Assembly (NCBI GenBank): GCA_002989075.1
Contig: PSQN01000011.1
Span: forward strand, 835,131 to 899,130
Origin: Arthonia radiata
Taxonomy: Eukaryota; Ascomycota; Arthoniomycetes; Arthoniales; Arthoniaceae
DNA: 64,000 nt
Direction: 5' to 3'
In this document: positions 1 through 11,348 of the stretch, piece by piece
Layout of the letters: the number at the start of each line of letters is the position of its first letter
Numbering within the stretch: position 1 is the stretch's first letter
Position numbers and translations under genes: made by a program
The notes under the pieces: generated by a model
What the model was told of the DNA's origin: nothing
The model's database searches: none
Seen by the model: only the letters and a program-made list of their open reading frames with translations

Positions 1-788
1 ATCCTCACCTCTCAGCTCTGACCGGTCGGCGTGCTCATTGTCTGCAGCGCTCGGCAGATGTTAGTGTTGCTGTCATATCGTTGCGCCGACGAATAGTCGC
101 CTCGCCCTTCGCCATCCTATAACGCTCCCTACTGTCGCGCTAGGGCCACCAGGCGTTACATTCCTCGCCGACCATGCGACAGCGCCACTACTCCCTCGTT
201 TGCACGCGCCTCCTGTGTCCGCCACCAAGATCATGAGGGGAAGAGCTCTGTCTTGGTGTGCTGGTGGGAGAGTCTGGTGATGATGCTCGGGTGAGTGTAG
301 CATTGCAGTGTCGGCATAAGCTGTGGTACAAACCATCATGCGAAGCGGCGGATGGAGTATATATTAGAGTCGCGAGGACCACGGCCTGTTCGCAACCGGA
401 ACAGCAGACACCTGAAACGCCAGCAAGTCTTCCTTAGCCCCATCAGATTAATTGCTGTTTGCTCTCGAGTGCAACGCTCACCGGTTCGATCGGCCACATC
501 CTGTTGCGTCGTTGCCATTCTTAGCGCCATCCATCACTTCTCACCGCACCTCAAAACCATCCCCGTCTCCCTCTCCATTCCTTCTTCAAACTCCTCCTCT
601 TCCCTGCCTCTGTCTTTCCTTTCCTGTGCATTCACTGTGCACCCTCTTGCATCGACTCACTGTGTCATTCCTTAACCACGACCTCAAGGTCATCCATTCT
701 TTCCCAGCCCAGCCTGGAGTTCATTCATTACACAGCAACCACCCGACTTCTCAAATATATCACCTAGAGAGGCAGGCTTCTCATCATC
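1..788. other. Upstream region of the GH55 gene
   Basis: No gene is recognised here. The last 250 bases are strongly pyrimidine-rich on the plus strand (about 541-650), as is common in leaders of highly expressed filamentous-fungal genes, so this is most likely promoter and 5' untranslated sequence of the GH55 gene that starts at 789. Short open frames on both strands show no recognisable family. Confidence 0.5.
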
Positions 789-3107
789 ATGGGCAAAGTA
801 TCCTTCCTGACCATCTTCACTTTCCTCATGAGCGCACTGTTGATCAGTGCCGCTCCAACAACGAAGAACCTCGACTCCCGTCAAGCCAGCGGATACTGGG
901 TTGAGAGCATCAACCGTCAAGGCACCGTTCCCTTCTCCAACAGCGGTGGTTACAAGGTCTACCGCAACGTCAAGGATTATGGCGCCAAGGGTGATGGCAG
1001 CACCGATGACACTGCTGCTATCAACTCCGCAATCACTGACGGAAGCCGTTGTGGCCAAGGCTGTGACAGCTCGACCACTACTCCCGCTCTTGTCTACTTT
1101 CCTCACGGTACCTATGTCGTAAGCCAGCCTATCATCCAGTACTACTTTACTCAATTTGTTGGTGACGCAACCAACCCTCCAACACTGAAAGCCGCTGCGG
1201 GTTTCAAAGGTATTGCTGTTATTGATTCTGATCCCTACGACAACACTGGCAACAACTGGTACACCAACCAAAACAACTTCTATCGTCAGATCCGCAATTT
1301 TGTGATCGACCTTACTGCCATGCCACAGACCGCCGGTGCCGGTATTCACTGGCAGGTCGCGCAAGCCACGTCTCTCCAGAACATCCGCTTCGAGATGATC
1401 AAGGGTGGTGGCCAGGACAACAAACAGCAAGGTATCTTCATGGATAACGGCTCCGGTGGTTTCATGAGCGACCTGACCTTCAACGGCGGCAACTACGGTG
1501 CATTCTTCGGAAACCAACAGTTCACGACCCGCAATCTGGTCTTCAACGACTGCAACACGGCAATCTTCATGAACTGGAACTGGTTATGGGCCCTCAAGTC
1601 CGTCAGCATCAACCGATGCGGCGTTGGTATTGACATGTCCAACTCGCCCCAAAACCAAACTGTCGGCTCCGTCATCCTCCAGGACTCCACCATTATTTCC
1701 ACCCCTGTAGGTATCAAGACCGCGTTCAACAAAGGCGGCAATGTCCCAACCACGGGTAACACGCTCATCATCGACAATGTCGACTTTACTGGCTGCCCTA
1801 CTGCTGTTCAAGACAACAACGGCGGTACCGTTCTCGCTGGCGGCGCTGTTACCAAGTTCTGGCAACAAGGTCGTGCGTACACCGGCAACTCCGGCGCAGT
1901 CGTCCAAGGTGAGGCGGCAGGCCCCAATAAACCAGCTGGTCTTCTGAGCGGGGGCAAAGTCTTCGAGCGCTCCAAGCCTCAGTACGAGAACGTTCCAACT
2001 GGCAATTTTGTCAGCGTGAAGGACAAGGGTGCCAAGGGTGACGGCTCTACCGACGATACTGCGGCTATTCAAAATGCCCTCAACGGTCTTACGGCCGGCC
2101 AGGTCTTGTACTTCGACCACGGTGCCTACATTGTTTCTAACACCGTCACCGTTCCCGCCAACGCCAAAATGACCGGTGAAATCTGGCCAATGATCATGGC
2201 CAAGGGTGATGCCTTCCAAGACATCAACAACCCTAAACCGATGTTTCAGGTCGGCCAGGTTGGCGACACTGGCGCTGTAGAGATGTCTGACATGGTGTTT
2301 CAGACCGTTGGCTCACAACCTGGTGCAGTCCTCGTGGAGTGGAATCTTGGCGGTGGTCAAGGCGCCAACGGCATGTGGGATGTCCATTTCCGCATTGGCG
2401 GCTCTGCTGGCACTGCGCTTCAAGCCGATACTTGTACTAAGAACCCCGACGTTCAAGCTCCGGCCAACAAACAATGCCAGGCGGCCTTCTTATTGTTGCA
2501 CGTCGCCAGCTCGGGATCTGTCTATGCGGAGAACCAGTGGGTCTGGGTCGCCGATCACGAGCTTGATCAAGCTGGTCACAACCAGATCAACATCTTCAAC
2601 GGCCGTGGTGTTCTGATCGAGTCGACAGCACCTACGTGGTGGTACGGTCACGCCTCGGAGCACAGCACGCTCTACAACTATAATCTGAACAACGCCGCCA
2701 ACGTGTATATGTCTATTATCCAAACCGAGACTGCATACTTCCAGTCCAACCCGGATGCTCTTGACCCGTTCCCACTCAACACCAGCCCTCGATACAAAGA
2801 CACAAGCTTTGACAGCGTCACTAGCAAGAAGACTTGGGGCACGTACATTCAAGGCGACTCGCACGACATTCTCATCTATGGCGCAGGCCAATACTCATTC
2901 TTTGACAACTGGGGACAGACTTGCATAGCCGACGGATCTTGCCAGGAGACCATGGTCGAGGTCGAAGGCGGATCGAACATCAACTACCTTGCCCTGAGCG
3001 TCATCGGAACGAAGAACATGGTCTCTGCGAAAGGTCAACCACAGGCGTTGTTGACGGACAACAAGAACAACTTCGCCTCCACCATCGCATCATGGGTCTC
3101 CGGTTAG
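789..3107 (+). CDS. Secreted GH55 exo-beta-1,3-glucanase
   Basis: An uninterrupted 772-residue protein. Residues 1-21 form a signal peptide (hydrophobic run ending SAAP) and a likely dibasic-type processing site follows (LDSRQ). Two right-handed beta-helix, pectate-lyase-3-like modules are visible, each opening with the hallmark DYGAKGDGSTDDTAAI or KDKGAKGDGSTDDTAAI, near residues 62 and 409. This two-module layout and length are typical of GH55, which releases glucose or short products from the non-reducing end of beta-1,3-glucan. The WWYGHASEHS and IIQTETAYFQ segments near residues 617 and 643 match the part of the family that holds the catalytic glutamate. Expected location is extracellular or cell wall. 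No intron is needed. The family call is firm; the exact substrate (own wall or laminarin-type glucan) is inference. Confidence 0.93.
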   Translation: MGKVSFLTIFTFLMSALLISAAPTTKNLDSRQASGYWVESINRQGTVPFSNSGGYKVYRNVKDYGAKGDGSTDDTAAINSAITDGSRCGQGCDSSTTTPALVYFPHGTYVVSQPIIQYYFTQFVGDATNPPTLKAAAGFKGIAVIDSDPYDNTGNNWYTNQNNFYRQIRNFVIDLTAMPQTAGAGIHWQVAQATSLQNIRFEMIKGGGQDNKQQGIFMDNGSGGFMSDLTFNGGNYGAFFGNQQFTTRNLVFNDCNTAIFMNWNWLWALKSVSINRCGVGIDMSNSPQNQTVGSVILQDSTIISTPVGIKTAFNKGGNVPTTGNTLIIDNVDFTGCPTAVQDNNGGTVLAGGAVTKFWQQGRAYTGNSGAVVQGEAAGPNKPAGLLSGGKVFERSKPQYENVPTGNFVSVKDKGAKGDGSTDDTAAIQNALNGLTAGQVLYFDHGAYIVSNTVTVPANAKMTGEIWPMIMAKGDAFQDINNPKPMFQVGQVGDTGAVEMSDMVFQTVGSQPGAVLVEWNLGGGQGANGMWDVHFRIGGSAGTALQADTCTKNPDVQAPANKQCQAAFLLLHVASSGSVYAENQWVWVADHELDQAGHNQINIFNGRGVLIESTAPTWWYGHASEHSTLYNYNLNNAANVYMSIIQTETAYFQSNPDALDPFPLNTSPRYKDTSFDSVTSKKTWGTYIQGDSHDILIYGAGQYSFFDNWGQTCIADGSCQETMVEVEGGSNINYLALSVIGTKNMVSAKGQPQALLTDNKNNFASTIASWVSG

Positions 3108-4239
3108 GAGAAGATTCAGAAAGAGTGACGGCCTCAACACATTCGTGTCTACTTGTCGCAAGCGACTGTACATTCTTACTGCATGAGGGGTTTCGCATCT
3201 GGGATGGGAAGATGATGCATGATACCCACAATAATCTCGCGGGATCTGAAGACGCACGAGCACAGCATCTAGAGATGGAGCTGTTGCATCTGCAGAATAG
3301 TGTCAAGAAAACATTCAAAATGAAATCAAACAGTATTCAATCCAATCATCGTGCTCTTCTTGAGATTCTTGCATGTGGTGGCTATCTTTGATGCATGCTG
3401 CTGTGAGACAAGTTGGGAGGCTGAGAGGGATGCGAACGACAGCGAGTCTGCCTGATGCGAGATTGGGGGCCTTTAATTTGCCCGTGACAAGCCACGTGCG
3501 CCTCTAGCCGCGGTCTTTTTGGGGGCCGCTCTTGGCGACGGGTACAAGTCTCCGACCCACTCTGTGCGACAGTCTACAACTACGACAAAGGGGCGCAAGG
3601 AGGCGCATTGTGATAGACGTGGTCTAGATAGAGTGATGAAGGAATACGAGATGATCCACGCCAGCCAAGCGCGGTCGGCAGATCCGTCCAAAGGATGACA
3701 GCGGGAGGGCGGGTGACTTTGCCGCCGAACTGCGTAAGCCACTTGGGTCATCGGTATGAGTTGTGTTTGCATGGTACAGAGTACAAGATGTAGTGTTGAA
3801 GACGTTCGAGCTAAGCAGTGACATGGACTACCGATGCTGGAGCGATGAATGTGTGGCCGGCCAAGTTAACGAGACGGAATGAAGGAAGGATGAGACGTCA
3901 TTTTCAAGTGTTGGATGCTTGAAGACTCGACCAAAGTGCCGCCAATCATCCGCCGCAGCCAGCCAGCAAACCTCTTCCAACCTACGGAGTACCTTGCTCT
4001 GCCTCACTCCTCCTACCCATGCTTTCTCGAGGCTAACCCACGGCCAAGTCTATCTTTAATCATCCTACCTTTTTCCCTTTCTCCACAACCGGTCGTCGCC
4101 AGCCCTGCCGAATTCTAGTCGCCTCGACGTCTGTCATGTCCCTCGTCAATCACCTTCGCTCTTCCCACCGCACAAATTACTCTGCGTGCCCCTCGTGAGC
4201 GCCGATTGAACACCATACGCCGCATACAAAAGCTATAAA
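3108..4239. other. Intergenic region, nothing recognised
   Basis: About 1.1 kb between two plus-strand genes: the 3' end of the GH55 gene, then the promoter and pyrimidine-rich leader (about 4010-4150) of the next gene. Short frames on both strands lack any family signature. Confidence 0.5.
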
Positions 4240-7200
4240 ATGCCTCTATCCGCCTCGAGAGACCGATCCGTCGGCCGCCGCATCTCAACCTTCTTCGGAG
4301 GCTCCCAGCAAACTCCAGCTTCTCCCTCGAACCTCTCAGCTGAGCCCCAGTCTTCTACCGCTTCGCCTCGATCTGCCTCTCGCGGTCGGCAGCCCAATAA
4401 GCTGCAGAAAACTGGCGACAGTCTCCTGTCGCCAAATGGAGCTTCGTCGTCTGCAACAGCGGAAAGCTTTGCGCCTGCAATACCTCCGCTTCCTCAGAGT
4501 CCTGCAGACGAGGTGAAGGTGGCCTCTACTACCGATGAAACTACCTCACAAAATGATTCAGCGGGCAACTCCCGACGCGGGTCTATCACTGGTCTCCGCA
4601 AAAACTCGCAAAGCGCTGCATTTCCTGCCCCCGCGCCGCAACACCCTGCAGGCTTTCACAATCCGATGCACGTCGACAGTGCGCCCGAGAGCCTGGAGCC
4701 TCCTCCGCCCTTGCTGGCTCCACCTCGGTCAAAGACATACTCGCTGGAATCTGAGAGAAAGCTCAAGCGGCGAAGTTGGATGCCGGGATCGAAGGACAAG
4801 AGTGCGCCAAAGCCAATCGCCACGCCACACCCCAAAGCTCCAAAGGCTTGGATTACCGGCCATGCAGATAAGATTGCATATGATCTCCAGCCTTTGATTG
4901 AGGGTCAGAAGCTGGAAGAGCTCTGGGAGGATGCTGGAGGTAGGCCACGGTCCGACACTGGTCTTCGAGAGGCGCTGAGCTAACGCCGTCACGCAGATAC
5001 ATTCGTCTACCTGTTCCCAAAGACCGCTAGCAAGGGCGCTTCTCTCAGGATGCACGCATCAGCGCTCGCGTCCTCACCTATGCTCGCACAACTCGCTTTT
5101 GGAGACATGAACGGCAATCGTAAGAGGACTTCAGCGGACAACAAAGGCATTCGTCAAGTTTCGCAATCGTCTATATCGCCTAAGCCGCCAGTCTTGCCAG
5201 CGCTTGCCGGAGTCGTCGAATCCGACGTGTCGAGCTCGAGCAGCTCCCACGGGACCCGATCGTCCATCAACGATTTCGACGAGTCGCCCAAGAACATCCA
5301 TCTCCACGTGCCCATCCTTAGTGGAGGTGGCGCACTTTCCGCGGCGAACAAAGGCGATGCAGAAGTCACACAGGAAGACATAGAAGCTCTTGTGGCCGTG
5401 CGCAATATGTTTTCGTTCTTGTTGGGACAGTCACTGATCGCCACGGAAAAGCGGCCGACCCTCTTCGCTACTTTTATGAAGATCGCAGACTCTTTGACTG
5501 CGTATGGCTTCACGAACATCGATGGCTCGACGTACGGAGAAGTAGCAGCATCGTCATTTGATCAGTACGTGGACGAGATGGGTCTTGCCGATGTGCGCGC
5601 TTCCCGTGAGAAGACCATTGAAAGTATCGTGTTGGGAGAGCGCATGCGTTCTGTTCTACTCTACAATGACGCCTTCATCCACGCTGTCGGCAAGTACTCA
5701 GACATTCATGAGGTCTGCCAGCTGCCCGTCCCAGCCCAAAAATTTCAACTCATCAGCCAAACAACGCGGAACCGTCTCGAGCGGGCTTCAATTGATCTTG
5801 GACACCGGGAGAAGAGCACGAATCTACGATTGTCCAACTTTGACTTTCCATCCATTTTTGCGGGTGTTCTCGACAGCAAGATGGCCTCTGAGCGCAAGCA
5901 AATCCGCTTCAACGCCTGGCGAGATGCATTCAGCGCGACCCGTCGGCACATTCTCATATACTACAAACACAAGTTTGGCTCATGGCCTCCAAAGGCGTCA
6001 TCGAAAAAGAACAACCTGGAAACCAGTGGTCTCAATCGTCTAGTCCTCAAGGAGCTATACAGGGACTTCTCCGACATTTACGACCTCTACGTAGACCGCA
6101 CCTCACTGACGCTACGTGTCAACAATGATCTTCTGATTGATCAACTCAATGACGATGACAACGAGCCAGAGACCAAGATCTTGCGACGGGTTTTCGACGA
6201 GTACGATCGTGCACATGTACCTGTACAGCCTCCGATACCCTTTGACGTCCCGCTGATACCGACATTATCTACTGTCTCGAGCAAGCTGTCATTCCGCTTC
6301 ACCGGCGACCAAAAGGCTGATGCTCGGCTCAAGCAAAAAAAGATGAGTCAAGAGGAGGCTTCCCGCATCCTTGACTCGGCTTCGAACCCGGACACATTCG
6401 CTCGATGCAAGCAGAGTCCATTCTTGAACCAGTTCCGGACCTTCGAGCACAAGAACGCTAAGAACTCAAATCTGGCACAGATGTCCGACTTTAGGTGCGG
6501 TATGTGGATTTTCCTGTACGCTGTCATGCAGGCCCTGCCACTCCTTGCTGTTGACGCTCCCAATGTGCGATATGCACAACACGTCGAATACTTCCTATGT
6601 GAGCCTCCACGCTCGGGAGTACCATGGGCGAATCCAGATGCAATGAAAGCGCATGGCCGTGTCTCACGCACCTGGTTTGGCGTCGCAGGTGGTGGTATGG
6701 TAAGTCTTCCGAGCGATCTTATTGAGCATGGCGTCGAGGGAGTCTATCGACGCTCTCACTGCTGGCTTCGTGCGCGAGATTGGTCCGCAAACCTGGGCAT
6801 CCAGCCGGACGAAGTCATGGGTGGACAGATGTCCGACGAGCCACAATCAGCTGGAGGCTCGGAGAGCAACACAGGCACGCTGCGAGCGCCATCTACTCCG
6901 TCACTTTTGAGATCAAGTGCTGAGCACGCTAGGAGCGTGAGTCAGCCTTTCGCCGTGCCCCCCCTGCCGTATGGCAACATGGCGGCCAGCAGGTCCGCAC
7001 ACAACTTGCGTGGACCGACAGTGGCTGGCAGCCAAGCGCCCTCTACTTTGTCAATACCCAGCGGACTAGCACCGCCGCCTGCTCCAGGGTCCCGTCCGAA
7101 CACACCTGGTACGCCACGATCCGGCTCTCAAGACAGAAGAAAGAGTGCGCTTCACCCCGGACTAGAAGCACTGCCATTGCCCCAGGGAATATCGCCACAA

Positions 7201-7380
7201 AGCGCACACCCGTTGGGTAGTCAATCAGGTAGCACTCTACATAGTTCACACAGCAGCTTCACCGGCATTCCGCGAAGTCGGCCAGTCACGCGGGACGGTG
7301 GCGGAACTGGCAAGACATTCGACGAAATCATCAAGGAGATGGAGGCAGACAAACCGAAGAAGGGCAAGAAGGGAAAGTAA
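4240..7380 (+). CDS. Conserved filamentous-fungal protein of unknown function
   Basis: Two exons, 4240-4939 and 4997-7380, joined by a 57-bp intron (GTAGGC...CACGCAG); the phase match is exact and gives 1027 residues. The N-terminal 200 residues are rich in Ser and Pro and carry basic patches, so they are probably disordered. A conserved globular core follows (about residues 210-630, starting around KAPKAWITGH and containing the FVYLFPKTASKGASLR stretch formed across the splice), then a low-complexity Ser/Pro/Gly tail ending in a lysine-rich KKGKKGK. The core resembles the domain listed as DUF8004 in Pezizomycotina; that name is from memory and is not certain. No enzyme motif, signal peptide or membrane segment is seen. 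A second possible donor (GTAAGT) overlaps the stop codon and could swap only the last residues. Confidence 0.8.
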
Positions 7381-7677
7381 GTGGTCTTATCTCATGGCGT
7401 TTGTATAGCGAGGGTGGCATCGCACAGTAATGGTGGTCGCAAGTGCTGCGGTCGTGGATGATGTGTACACAGCACCAGATGAGTTGCACAGCATCTTATG
7501 AGATTCACGATACAAAACAAAACGAGTCTATAGATTGTTGCTGCTCGGGAGTAAAGGGACCAGAGATAAGTTTCTCCGACTATAACGCTCTCCATCCAGA
7601 CGCGTCTTCCACGCGTGCGTGCAACGTTCTTTTCAGTTTCCCCACGACGACCACCATTTGGGTCTCGCGATTTGGAT
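7381..7677. other. Intergenic region
   Basis: The 3' flank of the preceding gene. No gene or repeat is recognised. Confidence 0.4.
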
Positions 7678-7945
7678 GACTTCCTCAATTGACGAATCGC
7701 TAGCTTCGAAGCTTAAGGGCCGCAATGCAGGATACTGTTGCACGGAACCCGATCAAGCTGCATGCGATGCCCTCAGTAGGACCTCGAAGTCACTACACAG
7801 AGCGACTAGAGACACCTTGTACCGCCATCTCCATTTCGACGGTGCGTATCATTCTCGACGCACTTTGCAAACGTTGGCTCTGATGCTGTTGGATGATGAG
7901 CACCTGGAGCGAAAAGGCTGCGCCGGTCGCACCTTCCATCCATAA
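7678..7945 (+). pseudogene. Relic of an F-box/leucine-rich type protein
   Basis: An 89-codon frame beginning MTSSIDESLA contains the stretch ALSRTSKSLHRATRDTLYRH, followed by HLHFDG and a Leu-rich run (TLQTLALMLLDD). This resembles the end of a fungal F-box and the beginning of the repeat region that follows it. The F-box start (LPxE...) is not visible and the frame closes soon afterwards, so this looks like a truncated gene copy. Alternatively it is a short hypothetical gene. It is separated by about 4 kb from a second leucine-rich relic near 11.8 kb. Confidence 0.35.
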
Positions 7946-8174
7946 GCATGCCTTCCTTGTCTACTGCCTCGAACTTCTTCTAGCATTCGCGAGAGACCAA
8001 CAGCACACGGCGTGGAGATTTTGCGCACCTCTCATCTCTTTCTACCCTCCTTAAGTAACCTGTCCTGGATCTCACGCTTCATTCTGCTCGCCCGTCAAGG
8101 GCCCTCGTCCTATCTTATTGATATTCATGCGCATTAGATCCCGCGTCTTCGAGCCATGCCGCAAAACATACAAC

Positions 8175-9801
8175 ATGTTCTCAAGACTGCGCTCGTTCAT
8201 GGCGATACTTTGGATAATCAACGCGGCCGTCTCTGCTGCACCTCCCGCTCATCACAGATTAGGGTCGCGACAAAACGGGGGTGGCCCCCCTCTCATCGTC
8301 CGCAACGAATGCGACGAGACCATCTATCCTGGCATCTTGACACAGTCAGGCAGTGGCCCCGGCACGGGCGGCTTCGAACTCAGTCCAGGGTCATCAAGAA
8401 CACTCAGCGTGAGCCAGTCTTAGCAAGGCCGTGTATGGGGACGAACAAATTGCAGCTTCAGCAACGGCGGCGGAACAACTGGGCCTGCGTGCTCCACTGG
8501 TGATTGTGGTGGCGTGTCATGCCAGGGAGCGGTGAGTCGTGGCGAGCGCCTTTTGCCTCTTTCTCAACTGAATTACAATAGGGCGAAGGACCTGTGAGTC
8601 TAGCAGAGTTCACTCTCAACTCCGGCAGCGACCAGACATTCTACGACATCTCGCTTGTCGATGGCTACAATCTACCTATGGCCATCCTGATGCAACCACT
8701 TGGCGAAAGCCGTTTCACCTCAGTCCCGCCAAACCTCACAAACCCCTCTTGCGTCGGAACAGCGGGCGACCTCGCACCTGCGCCGTTCAATCCGTATACC
8801 AACGGAGACTTTTTGGGGACGAACTCAACAACCCCGCTGCCTTTTGAGTCCAAGAACACTGCCGACCAAGTCGCGCAATGGTGTCCAAGCAACCTCGAAG
8901 TCAGCCCGCTCAGCAAGCCCTCCAATGGAGTGTACAACTATCCCGATGGCAGTATCCAGAGGCCAGGGTTCGATCCTTGCTTCTCCGCCTGCGCGAAAAG
9001 CCACTCGCCGGAGGATTGCTGTACGGGCGCATACAACAGTCCTGGCGCGTGCCAGCCTAGTTCTTACAGCAAGTCTGCGAAGACGATATGTCCGGATGCC
9101 TACAGCTACGGTGGGTGCATTTTATCTCCGTCACACAGCGATCAATGGCTAACAACGTCCTAGCTTTCGATGATCAGACCTCCACGTTCATCATACCCGC
9201 TGGTGCCGGCTTCGAAGTGCTCTTCTGCCCGGGTGGTCGCTCAACGAACATTCTTGCCACAGAGAAAGACGCGCTTACAGCTTTGTCCCAGTCCGGCCAT
9301 GTCAAACGAGATACTAGTGATGGCTCCGTGCTCAGTCTACCGGCACCCAACATCAACCGCATACCGTTAGCCGTAATGACGGGACTGGACGATGACGCCC
9401 GGGCCGGCTCTCCGGATGCGCAAGGATTTGAGGTCCAGCACGAACACAACGTCGAGACGTGTCCGAGTCCAATGTCAGATTCCCATACAGAAGCCCGCAT
9501 CGCCCAAATCAAGGCAGACGTCGTCGAACAAGCAGCAGCTCAAGCATCGATGCTCAACATGTGGTCGCAAAGGCATCGGTGGAACGGCAGTGGGACACTC
9601 CTAGCGCCAGACCTCAGACGACACATTCACTACCACGCAGCACATCAAAAGCGCCAACTACCTCAGCCTGTTCAAATTCCGGGCGTGCGCAACAGTGCTG
9701 GCAGGCCCGCTCGCTTCGTGCTGCACGAGCGTGCGCGTTCGAGTTTTTACATGTGCCTGGGAACGCTGACTGGGGCTATCGGTGCTTGGGCAGTACTGTG
9801 A
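8175..9801 (+). pseudogene. Thaumatin-like secreted protein with an in-frame stop
   Basis: Frame and family conservation define exons 8175-8531, 8582-9110 and 9164-9801, with introns of 50 and 53 bp (GTGAGT...AATAG and GTGGGT...CCTAG). The start at 8175 is chosen over 8118 because it places a signal peptide (MFSRLRSFMAILW...AVSA) at the N-terminus. The mature region begins LIVRNECDETIYPGI, followed by WGRTNCSF, a Cys-rich core with TGDCGGVSCQGA, and the YDISLVDGYNLP signature, all typical of thaumatin/osmotin-like proteins. The tail ends in a hydrophobic segment (CLGTLTGAIGAWAVL), possibly a GPI signal. At 8421-8423 a TAG sits where the family has Trp (usual VS-x-x-W-x-GR-x-WGRT). The frame is open everywhere else, so the lesion looks recent, is a base error, or is read through. 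Family call firm; functional status uncertain. Confidence 0.75.
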
Positions 9802-10928
9802 GTAGTTTTGGATGTGCGCAAGCCAAGCTGGCGGCAGTGGTAGCTGCTGGCCGGCTTCGCTATAGTGATGTCTGGATGAACAAATTGGGATCGTCGAAGG
9901 GTTGCCGCCTTTCTTCTGTGCTACGTGGTCGAACATGAGTGACGTGAGGAGACTGAGAACGCAGGTCAAGCCCGATCTGGCGCACGTGCCGTCGTCCGCA
10001 GGAACGCGATCTAGCATATTATAGCGCCCTGCATCAAGGCAACAAATCTCGCTCATGCTTGCAAGGCGCTCGCAATGCTCATTTCAAGCTGCGTACAATT
10101 ATTGCAAATCCGACCATATCGCTTCTTACTCATTGCTCTGCTCCTCTCCATCTCTGTGCAGCTCACCGCCGTTTCATGTATTCTCGTCTCTTCTTTACCA
10201 GACTGGTGCGTGCTTTTGGAGCTAGCGTCAGCGCTGCGCAGCGGAATCGGGCGTTTTTAGGTAGAGCACGACGACCCTGTTGTACGAGCCAGCTCTTGAT
10301 ACTACTGGACTGGGCTGCGCTTCTTATTGACCAATGCGACCGCATGGCAGTCATACGAAAGTCTGTTTTCGCATTGCGAAGAGTTCAATGCAGGAGATGA
10401 GATGTATGCGCCGACAATGTACTCAGCTGACCACGAGAACATGAGAGGAAAGGATGGGACCGCGGGAGGTGGGAGAGGTTTGGAGGTGGGATCGCTGCTC
10501 AGTGGTCTCCTGGAGGACTGTGGATGAGACACGAAGATAACGATGGCGGCAGTTAGAGAAGTGAGGTCAAAACCGTGAGAGAGGGTAAAGGGGAGCTGAA
10601 GAAGAGGAAACGATAATGTCGCTCCGTGTGCGGAGACGCGTCGCAAAACGCGCTTTCACGTGATTATCAAAACAAGCGTAAACACGCTAGTCGTCGGACG
10701 TCAATGTTTCGTCTCTTCTTCGTTGTCTTTTGTTCTCTAACTCCTATCGACGGAATTTCTTGTGTCGACAAAGAAGCTCAGCGGCCGTCATGCGCAGTCG
10801 GAGTGGTAGGTCTTGTTGAGACTGCGCCAATCGATTGGAAGTCGTGGACGGAGACGTGCAGAATGGCACGCGTTCTAGTCTCAGTTGACTCAGACTCTGA
10901 ACGTTTCGGCAGGGTAGTATATCCAAGC

Positions 10929-11002
10929 GTGCGTAGGGTTGTCGTACCCTCTTCGTAGGGCTTTCGTAGGGGCTTCGTAGGGGATTCGTAGAGGATTCGT
11001 AG
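10929..11002. repeat. Short degenerate tandem repeat, TTCGTAGGG-type
   Basis: At least six consecutive units built on TTCGTAGGG or a close variant, spaced about 10-12 bases, run through this segment (for example CTTCGTAGGG, CTTTCGTAGG, GGCTTCGTAG, GGATTCGTAG). Read on the minus strand they encode a periodic Pro-Tyr-Glu-Ser/Pro-Thr-Lys peptide. There is no gene context for that reading, so a simple minisatellite is the default interpretation. Confidence 0.8.
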
Positions 11003-11348
11003 CCAAATATCTGGCACGGGTCAGTAACCCTTAAAATTTTCGGAGCGGCTGAGGCCACTGAGACTAGCGCGTTCGGACTGAACGTCCGATGGAGACGAGT
11101 CTGGGTTTGTTGACGGCGTCGAAAGAACCGGTGGCTCTGTCACGGCTGATGAGGAAAGCGAGATCTCTCGCCGTCAACGCTCAGTCAGCCTGAGTACTGC
11201 TGCGGAGGCCATGGTCGACGTGCTTAAAGCGCACGGCAACCTGAGGATGTACTGCCATCTCGACACATGACAGTCCAGTCGAGAAGCCCTATGAATTTTC
11301 ACAGAGTCCCGTCATTCACGAGAATCGTGAGTACGAGGCCTTGTCAAC

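Noticed and set aside
690-1517. A 275-codon minus-strand frame antisense to the GH55 gene
   Set aside because: It mirrors the GH55 codons in the opposite frame; composition follows the sense gene and no family is recognised.
1584-2219. A second long antisense frame within the GH55 gene
   Set aside because: Same reason: a reading of the strong codon bias of the sense gene.
7376-7430. A possible extra intron at the 3' end of the large unknown-function gene (GTAAGT overlapping the stop)
   Set aside because: It would only replace the last one or two residues with a short Asn/Gly/Cys tail; without transcript data the simple stop at 7380 is kept.
8409-8423. A 15-base GTGAGC...TTAG segment that could be read as an intron removing the thaumatin stop
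   Set aside because: Far too short for spliceosomal removal, with no branch site; a lesion or readthrough is more reasonable.
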